Assembly: GCF_900107265.1 (NCBI RefSeq)
Contig: NZ_FNPJ01000029.1
Location: 1-34,026 of the forward strand
Origin: Nitrosomonas sp. Nm33
GTDB lineage: Bacteria > Pseudomonadota > Gammaproteobacteria > Burkholderiales > Nitrosomonadaceae
Length of the DNA stretch: 34,026 bases
Reading direction: 5' to 3'
Below are positions 26,606-34,026 of the stretch, in pieces. The first letter of the stretch is position 1. Every line of letters begins with the position of its first letter. A program made the translations under genes and the position numbers. Below the pieces are notes generated by a model. It worked only from the letters and a program-made list of their open reading frames with translations, had not been told where the DNA came from and ran no database searches.

Positions 26606-26637
26606 AGCCCGCGTTGACTGATAAGCCTAAGCGGGTT
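26606..26637. repeat. Inverted repeat bracketing the atp promoter
   Basis: AGCCCGC at 26606-26612 pairs with GCGGGTT at 26631-26637 (one G-T wobble). The -35 hexamer lies between the arms and the right arm touches the first base of the -10. The arrangement could be an operator, or the remnant of a gyrB terminator overlapped by the promoter. Confidence 0.45.
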
Positions 26638-26642
26638 AAAAT
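26614..26642 (+). promoter_or_regulatory. Near-consensus sigma70 promoter of the atp operon
   Basis: TTGACT (26614-26619, 5/6) and TAAAAT (26637-26642, 5/6) are separated by the optimal 17 bases. Predicted initiation near 26649 leaves a leader of about 50 bases before atpI. It is the best promoter match I noticed in the window. Confidence 0.65.
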
Positions 26643-26700
26643 CAAGCTCTTTTATATGTGCGTGTAGCTGAAAAATTTTCGGTTCTAAGCGAGAACGATA

Positions 26701-27084
26701 ATGCCTTGGATACGAAATAAACCACTGCACGTGGTGATACGCTGGCAAGTATTATTTACAGCATTTATAGCGCTAGTATTTTGGGGAGTATTTGGGTTGC
26801 ATGCGGCTATTTCAGGATTTCTTGGTGGAATGGTCAGTGTGATTTCTTCAATAATCTATGCGCTCATAATTTCTCGTCATAAAAGTTATACAGCTGGTGG
26901 TGCAATACGTACAGCACTCAGAGCAGAGGCAGTAAAAATAGTTGTTATAATAACTTTGCTTTGGACAGTATTTGCAGTGTATGAAGAAGTTAATGCTAGC
27001 GCGTTTATCGGAGTATTTGTCATAACAGTAATCATCTTTAGTATGGCATTATTTGTGCCTGATGATTCTAAAGATATTAAATAA
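26701..27084 (+). CDS. atpI: ATP synthase protein I (AtpI)
   Basis: AtpI is a small membrane protein that assists assembly of the c-ring of the F1Fo ATP synthase and sits at the head of many atp operons. The 127-residue product has about four hydrophobic segments (LFTAFIALVFWGVFGL, FLGGMVSVISSIIYAL, VKIVVIITLLWTVFAV, FIGVFVITVIIFSMALF) with the basic loop ISRHKSYTAGG between the second and third, typical of proteobacterial AtpI. The ATG start is preceded by GCGAGA at about 9 bases. It lies about 50 bases downstream of the predicted atp promoter and 27 bases before atpB. Confidence 0.88.
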   Translation: MPWIRNKPLHVVIRWQVLFTAFIALVFWGVFGLHAAISGFLGGMVSVISSIIYALIISRHKSYTAGGAIRTALRAEAVKIVVIITLLWTVFAVYEEVNASAFIGVFVITVIIFSMALFVPDDSKDIK

Positions 27085-27111
27085 CAAAATTAAATAGCAG
27101 ATAATTCAATA

Positions 27112-27921
27112 ATGGCATCAGATCTTGAGCTTACTCCAACCTCATATATAAACCATCATCTTACTAACTTAACTGCATCTCTAGGAGATGGGCCGTTTTG
27201 GACATTGCATGTGGATACATTGCTGATGTCTATCATTCTCGGCGTCCTGGGAATGGGTATTTTGTGGCTAATAGTGCGTAGAGCAACGCCCGGCGTGCCA
27301 ACTAAACGACAGGCCTTTGTTGAGTTACTTGTTGAATTTGTCGATTCGCAAGTAAAGAATACATTTCATGGTGATAGGCACGCATTTGTCGCGCCGGCTG
27401 CATTAACTATTTTTGTTTGGGTGTTGCTGCTTAATACAATGGATTTGTTGCCAATAGATATTATGGCATCGATTTATGAGCATGTATTTGGATTGCATAA
27501 TTGGCGCTCCGTTCCAACTACAGATGTGAATACCACTTTTGCATTAGCGCTCTCGATATGGTTCTTGATGATATTCTTTAATGTTAAAGTAAAAGGATTG
27601 GGAGGGTGGTCATATGAGCTGTTTTGTACGCCATTCGGCAAAAATCCAATACTTTGGCCGCTGAATTTATTGTTTAACCTTATTGAATATGTATCAAAGC
27701 CTCTGTCACATTCTCTGCGGCTTTTTGGGAATATCTACGCAGGAGAAATCATTTTCCTACTTTTGGGTATGTGGGCTGCTACTGGCGTTACAGGCTCTTT
27801 CTTTAGCGTGATTCTGGGTGCAGGATGGTTAATTTTTCATATTCTTATAGTAACACTCCAGGCATTTATTTTTATGATGCTTGCAGTGGTTTATCTATCA
27901 ATGGCGCATGAATCACATTAA
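27112..27921 (+). CDS. atpB: F1Fo ATP synthase subunit a
   Basis: Subunit a forms the two proton half-channels against the c-ring. The 269-residue protein is of normal length, with several transmembrane helices. The key helix contains the essential arginine in [14 protein letters not shown], and the downstream [17 protein letters not shown] helix closes the channel, as in the E. coli protein. The N-terminal segment ([12 protein letters not shown]) is the usual periplasmic start of the betaproteobacterial form. The gene starts with ATG at 27112 and is followed by an untranslated gap of about 50 bases carrying the strong atpE ribosome-binding site. Confidence 0.97.
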   Translation: MASDLELTPTSYINHHLTNLTASLGDGPFWTLHVDTLLMSIILGVLGMGILWLIVRRATPGVPTKRQAFVELLVEFVDSQVKNTFHGDRHAFVAPAALTIFVWVLLLNTMDLLPIDIMASIYEHVFGLHNWRSVPTTDVNTTFALALSIWFLMIFFNVKVKGLGGWSYELFCTPFGKNPILWPLNLLFNLIEYVSKPLSHSLRLFGNIYAGEIIFLLLGMWAATGVTGSFFSVILGAGWLIFHILIVTLQAFIFMMLAVVYLSMAHESH

Positions 27922-27955
27922 ATAGATACAAGTTTTTTTAACATAAATTTTTTAA

Positions 27956-28243
<288 letters not shown>

Positions 28244-28282
28244 TATTTATTTGCAATTAATAAAACTTACACGAAGCTGGCT

Positions 28283-28756
28283 ATGAATATTAATTTCACT
28301 CTCATATCTCAAGCAGTAGCCTTTTCGATATTTGTATGGTTTACGGTCAAATTTGTATGGCCACCTTTGTTGCGAGCAATTGAAGAGCGTCAAAAGCAAA
28401 TTGCAGATGGCTTGGCTGCTGGTGAGCGTGGCAAAAAAGAGTTAGAGCTTGCAAGTCAAAGATCTTCAGAAGTATTGAAAGAAGCCAAGCAACGCGCTAC
28501 AGAAATTATTGCACAATCTGAGAAGCGAGCAACGGAGATTGTTGAAGAAGCCAAGGAAAATGCAAAGATAGAAGGGAATCGAATATTGACAGCTGCTAAA
28601 GCTGAAATCGAGCATGAAATATTTGGGGCAAAAGAAGCTTTGCGTCAACAAATTGCCGATTTAGCATTAGCAGGGGCAACAAAAATATTGCGGCGTGAGG
28701 TGAATGCCAAAGTCCATGCCGATCTACTTGCATCTATTCAAAAAGAGTTGAAGTAA
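28283..28756 (+). CDS. atpF: F1Fo ATP synthase subunit b
   Basis: Subunit b is the peripheral stalk that holds the F1 catalytic head to subunit a. The 157-residue protein has one N-terminal transmembrane helix ([20 protein letters not shown]) followed by a long charged helix rich in Ala, Glu, Lys and Arg that dimerises as a right-handed coiled coil, and a C-terminal delta-binding segment. Only one b gene is present, so a homodimeric stalk is expected. Its TAA stop and the atpH ATG share one base (TAATG), indicating coupled translation. Confidence 0.96.
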   Translation: MNINFTLISQAVAFSIFVWFTVKFVWPPLLRAIEERQKQIADGLAAGERGKKELELASQRSSEVLKEAKQRATEIIAQSEKRATEIVEEAKENAKIEGNRILTAAKAEIEHEIFGAKEALRQQIADLALAGATKILRREVNAKVHADLLASIQKELK

Positions 28757-29292
28757 TGGCTGAGGAAATAACAATTGCTAGACCTTATGCTGAAGCTGTA
28801 TTTAAATTAGCAAAGGAAAAGAATGCATTATCGTCTTGGTCGGATATGCTAAATGCTCTTATTGAGACAACATCAGTAGAGCAAATACGAGCACTTGTAG
28901 CAGATCCAGGTGTACCAACCGGCAAATTAGCTGAAATAATTTTAGAGGTTTGTGAAAATAAGCTCGATAATGAAGGAAAAAATTTAGTTACTTTACTGAT
29001 TGAAAATAATCGTTTAGAACTGCTTCCGCAATTAAGCGCCTTGTATGAACAGCTAAAATCTGAGTATGAAGGAATACTGGAGGCAAGTATTATTTCTGCG
29101 TACGCTATTTCAGATAGTCAACTAGAACAATTAGTATCGATGCTTGAAAAAAAATTCAAATGTAAAATTAAAGCAAAAGTAAACATAGATCCAGAGTTAA
29201 TAGGCGGAGTAAAGATAGTAATTGGCGATGAAGTTATTGATAGCTCCGTACGCGGTAAACTCGAGACCATGTCTGTTGCCCTCAAAAGCTAG
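28756..29292 (+). CDS. atpH: F1Fo ATP synthase subunit delta
   Basis: Delta sits on top of the alpha/beta hexamer and joins it to the b stalk. The 178-residue protein has the usual helical N-terminal domain beginning [12 protein letters not shown] and the C-terminal segment with [21 protein letters not shown], the most conserved motif in the family. The start codon overlaps the atpF stop by one base; atpA follows after 11 bases. Confidence 0.96.
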   Translation: MAEEITIARPYAEAVFKLAKEKNALSSWSDMLNALIETTSVEQIRALVADPGVPTGKLAEIILEVCENKLDNEGKNLVTLLIENNRLELLPQLSALYEQLKSEYEGILEASIISAYAISDSQLEQLVSMLEKKFKCKIKAKVNIDPELIGGVKIVIGDEVIDSSVRGKLETMSVALKS

Positions 29293-29303
29293 GAGTTATT
29301 AAA

Positions 29304-30845
29304 ATGCAGTTAAATCCATCAGAAATCAGTGAGCTGATTAAAAATAGGATTGAAGGACTTTCTATATCTACCGAAGTTCGTACTCAAGGCACCATCGTAT
29401 CATTAACCGATGGGATTGTCCGAATTCACGGTCTTTCAGATGTTATGCAAGGTGAAATGCTTGAGTTTCCAGGCAATACCTTTGGTTTGGCATTGAATTT
29501 AGAAAGAGATTCAGTCGGTGCGGTTATTCTGGGTGCTTATGAACACCTCACTGAAGGCGATACTGTCAAATGCACAGGACGAATATTGGAGGTACCGGTT
29601 GGTGAAGGTTTGTTAGGACGGGTAGTTAACGCATTAGGACAACCCATAGATGGGAAAGGACCTATCTCTGCTAAGGGAACAGAGCCCATAGAAAAAATTG
29701 CACCAGGCGTCATTTGGCGACAATCTGTTGATCAACCAGTTCAAACTGGGCTTAAGGCCATTGATTCCATGGTACCAGTTGGTCGAGGCCAGCGCGAATT
29801 GATCATTGGAGACCGTCAGACCGGGAAAACGGCTGTAGCAATAGATGCAATCATTAATCAGAAAGGTGAGAATATGATCTGTATCTATGTGGCAATTGGG
29901 CAAAAAGCCTCATCAATTGCAAACGTCGTGCGTAAGCTTGAGGAGCATGGTGCAATGGAGTACACCATTGTCGTTGTGGCATCTGCTTCTGAGTCCGCCG
30001 CGATGCAATTTATAGCTCCTTATTCAGGTTGCACGATGGGTGAATATTTTAGAGATAGAGGGCAAGATGCGCTCATCGTATATGATGATTTGACCAAACA
30101 GGCTTGGGCATATCGTCAAATATCGTTATTGCTCCGTCGACCTCCTGGTCGGGAAGCTTATCCAGGGGACGTATTTTATTTACATTCTCGCTTATTGGAA
30201 CGTGCAGCAAGGGTAAGTGCAGATTATGTCGAAAAAAATACAAAGGGAGCGGTTAAGGGAAAAACAGGTTCGTTAACAGCGTTACCAATAATTGAAACGC
30301 AAGCAGGTGACGTAACTGCATTTGTGCCAACCAATGTTATCTCCATTACTGATGGACAGATATTTCTAGAAACAGATCTATTTAATGCTGGAATCCGTCC
30401 CGCTATTAATGCAGGTATTTCTGTATCGCGCGTCGGCGGGGCAGCACAAACAAAAGTAATTAAAAAACTAGGTGGTGGTATACGATTAGCATTGGCGCAA
30501 TATCGTGAACTTGCTGCTTTTGCACAGTTTGCATCGGATTTGGATGAAGCAACACGTAAGCAACTTGAGCGGGGAAAAATGGCGACTGAGCTGATGAAAC
30601 AGTCGCAATTTGCTACATTGAGTGTTTCAGAGATGGCATTGACACTTTTTGCGTTGAATAAGGGATATCTTGATGATGTCGAAGTCAAGCGAGGTTTAGC
30701 ATTTGAAGCTGCTTTGAGAAGCTATATGCGTAGCCAACATGCTGGAATCATGGATAAGATTGAAACAACCAAAAATCTGGATGATGCGACTGAGCAAGCA
30801 TTATCAGCAGCAATTGAAGAATTTAAAAAAACTGGGGCATATTAA
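29304..30845 (+). CDS. atpA: F1Fo ATP synthase subunit alpha
   Basis: Alpha forms the non-catalytic nucleotide sites alternating with beta. The 513-residue protein matches the E. coli length and shows the N-terminal delta-binding helix ([17 protein letters not shown]). The beta-barrel with [10 protein letters not shown] follows, then the Walker A GDRQTGKT near 169-176, and the catalytic arginine region [20 protein letters not shown] that completes the neighbouring beta site. The ATG start is preceded by AGGAG (29291-29295) at a good distance. Confidence 0.98.
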   Translation: MQLNPSEISELIKNRIEGLSISTEVRTQGTIVSLTDGIVRIHGLSDVMQGEMLEFPGNTFGLALNLERDSVGAVILGAYEHLTEGDTVKCTGRILEVPVGEGLLGRVVNALGQPIDGKGPISAKGTEPIEKIAPGVIWRQSVDQPVQTGLKAIDSMVPVGRGQRELIIGDRQTGKTAVAIDAIINQKGENMICIYVAIGQKASSIANVVRKLEEHGAMEYTIVVVASASESAAMQFIAPYSGCTMGEYFRDRGQDALIVYDDLTKQAWAYRQISLLLRRPPGREAYPGDVFYLHSRLLERAARVSADYVEKNTKGAVKGKTGSLTALPIIETQAGDVTAFVPTNVISITDGQIFLETDLFNAGIRPAINAGISVSRVGGAAQTKVIKKLGGGIRLALAQYRELAAFAQFASDLDEATRKQLERGKMATELMKQSQFATLSVSEMALTLFALNKGYLDDVEVKRGLAFEAALRSYMRSQHAGIMDKIETTKNLDDATEQALSAAIEEFKKTGAY

Positions 30846-30848
30846 CTG

Positions 30849-31730
30849 ATGGCTGGAAGCAGGGAGATACGCAATAAAATCCGAAGCGTTAAGAATACGC
30901 AGAAGATTACTCGTGCTATGGAAATGGTTGCTGCATCAAAAATGCGTAAAGCTCAGGAACGCATGAGAAAAGCTCGACCATATGGTGAGAAAATCCGCAA
31001 TGTTGCTGCTCATATGAGTCGTGCGAGTACGGAATATCACCATCCTTTTTTGATAGGACGTGATACGGTAAAACGTATTGGTATTATTGTAGTGACCTCA
31101 GATAAAGGTTTGTGTGGCGGCCTTAATACTAATGTTTTGCGCAAAGCTGTAAATCAGATGCGCACGTGGGAAGCCGAAGGTGAGCAAATCGAAGTATGTT
31201 GCATTGGCAACAAAGGCCTGGGTTTTATGAGTCGCATTGGAGCAAACATCATTTCCCATATAACGGGTCTTGGTGATACACCAAATATCGAGAAATTGAT
31301 AGGTGCTATCAAGATAATGCTTGATGGATATACAGCGGATCGATTTGACAGGGTCTATCTTTTCTACAATCGCTTTGTAAATACGATGAAGCAAGAGCCT
31401 CTGATGGAGCAGTTGTTGCCATTATCTGATGAGCGCTTACGTGCAGGGGAGCAGGATACCCACCAAAGGAAATTATGGGATTATTTATACGAGCCTGAAG
31501 CGAAGCCAATAATAGATGATATTATGGTTAGATATGTTGAAGCATTAATCTATCAGGCAGTAACAGAAAATATGGCATCGGAGCAATCTGCTAGAATGGT
31601 TGCTATGAAAGCTGCTTCAGATAATGCAGGTAATTTAATTAATGAGTTGACATTGATTTATAACAAATCTCGTCAGGCCGCAATTACTAAAGAATTGTCA
31701 GAAATTGTTGGTGGTGCAGCCGCTGTTTAA
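30849..31730 (+). CDS. atpG: F1Fo ATP synthase subunit gamma
   Basis: Gamma is the central rotating shaft that couples the c-ring to catalysis in beta. The 293-residue protein has the diagnostic N-terminal helix [20 protein letters not shown] and [14 protein letters not shown], the middle Rossmann-like domain with [15 protein letters not shown], and the C-terminal helix [20 protein letters not shown] that runs up the F1 cavity. It begins 3 bases after the atpA stop and is followed by atpD after 28 bases. Confidence 0.98.
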   Translation: MAGSREIRNKIRSVKNTQKITRAMEMVAASKMRKAQERMRKARPYGEKIRNVAAHMSRASTEYHHPFLIGRDTVKRIGIIVVTSDKGLCGGLNTNVLRKAVNQMRTWEAEGEQIEVCCIGNKGLGFMSRIGANIISHITGLGDTPNIEKLIGAIKIMLDGYTADRFDRVYLFYNRFVNTMKQEPLMEQLLPLSDERLRAGEQDTHQRKLWDYLYEPEAKPIIDDIMVRYVEALIYQAVTENMASEQSARMVAMKAASDNAGNLINELTLIYNKSRQAAITKELSEIVGGAAAV

Positions 31731-31749
31731 TCAATATTTTAGTTTTTAG

Positions 31750-33138
<1,389 letters not shown>

Positions 33139-33165
33139 ATAAAGCAAATATAATATATAAACCAA

Positions 33166-33588
33166 ATGGGCACAATATTTCATCTGGATATTGTAAGTGC
33201 TGAAGAATCAATATATTCTGGACCCGCAGAGTTTATTGCGGCACCTGCACTTATGGGAGAAGTGGGGATTTTTCCTAATCATACACCAATGCTTACGCGT
33301 ATTCGATCAGGTATGGTGAGAATTAAAGCTCCTTTAAAAGACGAAGAAGCAGTTTATGTATCAGGTGGTATGTTAGAAGTTCAACCAGACGTGATAACGA
33401 TACTAGCTGATACTGCCATACGTGGCAAAGATCTCGATGAAGCTAAAGCTTTAGAAGCAAAAAGAAGAGCTGAAGAAGCTATGAAAAATAAAATATCTGA
33501 GATTGAATATGCGCGTGCTCAAGCTGAATTAATTGAGGCAGCAGCTCAACTTACTGCTATTCAAAAACTCAGAAATCGCGGTCACTAG
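33166..33588 (+). CDS. atpC: F1Fo ATP synthase subunit epsilon
   Basis: Epsilon binds gamma at the base of F1 and can inhibit ATP hydrolysis. The 140-residue protein has the N-terminal beta sandwich ([51 protein letters not shown]) and two C-terminal helices rich in Ala, Glu and Lys that form the inhibitory arm. It ends the operon; a strong hairpin starts 11 bases beyond the stop. Confidence 0.97.
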   Translation: MGTIFHLDIVSAEESIYSGPAEFIAAPALMGEVGIFPNHTPMLTRIRSGMVRIKAPLKDEEAVYVSGGMLEVQPDVITILADTAIRGKDLDEAKALEAKRRAEEAMKNKISEIEYARAQAELIEAAAQLTAIQKLRNRGH

Positions 33589-33598
33589 AATAAAATAA

Positions 33599-33630
33599 GT
33601 TGATAGCCGTTTAATAAAACGGTTATCAAC
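33599..33630 (+). terminator. Hairpin ending the atp operon
   Basis: GTTGATAGCCGTTT (33599-33612) and AAACGGTTATCAAC (33617-33630) form a 14-bp stem with one G-T wobble and an AATA loop, directly after atpC. There is no U run behind it, so it may be a Rho-assisted terminator or a 3'-end stabilising structure rather than a classic intrinsic terminator. Confidence 0.65.
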
Positions 33631-33777
33631 AGTACAAGCAGAGGGCCAGAAAGCAGTCTGATATATATTTTGATACGCTTTGGTCATGCAATATCGTTTT
33701 TATTTTAATCTCTTCAGGTCAATTCTCTGACCCCTTGGGGCGTTAGAAACAGCAGAGGCGACTGTCCCGAAGAGGAA

Positions 33778-33824
33778 AAAACAACGTAATACCCCGCTGC
33801 TTGAGCGGGGATAATCGTTGTTTT
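33778..33824 (+). terminator. GC-rich two-part hairpin with U-rich tail
   Basis: An inner stem CCCCGCT (33792-33798) / AGCGGGG (33804-33810) with a 5-base loop is topped onto an outer stem AAAACAACG (33778-33786) / CGTTGTTTT (33816-33824) across a symmetric 5x5 internal loop. The right arm ends in TTTT. It could be the definitive terminator of the atp operon or the 3' end of a small RNA. Flanking GGCGAC (33757-33762) and GTCGCC (33827-33832) could extend the structure. Confidence 0.5.
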
Positions 33825-33979
33825 AGGTCGCCACAATTTTATTCAAATCTTCTGATTTCATTTCCTATATCCAGCGCGATAATTTCATGCTGCGATATCC
33901 TTTCTTTGTCTTTTTGATAAAGTATTTACCTAACGTGAGTTCGACATAAGAAAAGAAGTAAAAGGAATCTGAATTCCTT

Positions 33980-34026
33980 ATGATGAAGCGAATTTGGAAA
34001 AGAGTTTCATCATTAGAGGAGTCAGA
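33980..34026 (+). CDS. Possible start of an unidentified gene cut by the window edge
   Basis: Tandem ATG codons at 33980 open a frame of at least 15 codons (MMKRIWKRVSSLEES) that runs off the window. AAGGAAT (33962-33968), which contains a Shine-Dalgarno-like AGGA, is fully paired with ATTCCTT (33973-33979) just before the ATG. The peptide is too short to identify. Confidence 0.25.
   Translation, partial: MMKRIWKRVSSLEES

Larger units (their letters stand above)
33631..34026. other. Non-coding stretch downstream of the atp operon
   Basis: Apart from the structured element at 33757-33832 I see no gene here. At 33717-33732 there is a short inverted repeat GGTCA-attctc-TGACC followed by the palindrome CCCCTTGGGG (33731-33740). 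GGTCA/TGACC pairs of this kind recur near insertion sequences and REP-like elements in proteobacteria, so mobile or repeat DNA is possible. An ORF may begin at 33980. Confidence 0.5.

Noticed and set aside
30224-30688. Minus-strand open frame of 154 codons inside atpA
   Set aside because: It is antisense to the highly conserved alpha subunit; Ser- and Ala-rich shadow translation with no independent start signal.

Overview
The window looks like the chromosome-origin region of a betaproteobacterium. The housekeeping proteins (DnaA, DnaN, GyrB, YidC, RnpA, MnmE and the F1Fo ATP synthase) and the moderately AT-rich composition are most reminiscent of Nitrosomonas-type nitrifiers. That genus-level guess rests on recall of protein style, not on a search. 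Transcription diverges from a point near 21.0-21.3 kb. Nearly everything to the left is on the minus strand and everything to the right is on the plus strand, as expected for genes co-oriented with replication leaving an origin.

Left edge (1-806): the 3' end of an HNH-type gene, possibly split by a one-base frameshift, followed by a 5'-truncated IS5-family transposase remnant that abuts mnmE. From 807 to 4811 on the minus strand lies the conserved block rpmH-rnpA-yidD-yidC-mnmE, covering ribosomal protein L34, RNase P protein, membrane protein insertion and tRNA modification. rpmH has a good sigma70-like promoter and is too short to stand out in a simple ORF scan.

Between rpmH and dnaA, which are neighbours in many proteobacteria, sit about 16 kb of accessory genes. 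First comes a small DUF5658-type membrane protein on the plus strand. Next is a complete type I secretion system on the minus strand (PrtD-like ABC exporter, HlyD-like adaptor, TolC-like outer-membrane channel) with no recognisable substrate. The rest is a surface-glycan cluster, also on the minus strand. In transcription order it holds a Wzt-like ABC ATPase with a C-terminal carbohydrate-binding-type domain, a methyltransferase-GNAT fusion, a PIG-L deacetylase-GT2-coiled-coil fusion, a two-domain GT-A/GT4 glycosyltransferase, two GT2 glycosyltransferases and an atypical SDR. The layout resembles ABC-transporter-dependent O-antigen or capsule systems in which a capping enzyme, a coiled-coil length ruler and Wzt cooperate. 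The partner permease (Wzm) is not in the window.

The right half carries dnaA-dnaN-gyrB, with a candidate oriC in the AT-rich dnaA-dnaN gap: one perfect DnaA box and two near matches. It continues with the complete atp operon atpI-B-E-F-H-A-G-D-C behind a near-consensus sigma70 promoter that is bracketed by an inverted repeat. Downstream of atpC are a strong hairpin, a second structured element with a GC-rich stem and U-rich tail, and the possible start of another gene at the window edge. No rRNA, tRNA or CRISPR array was recognised.
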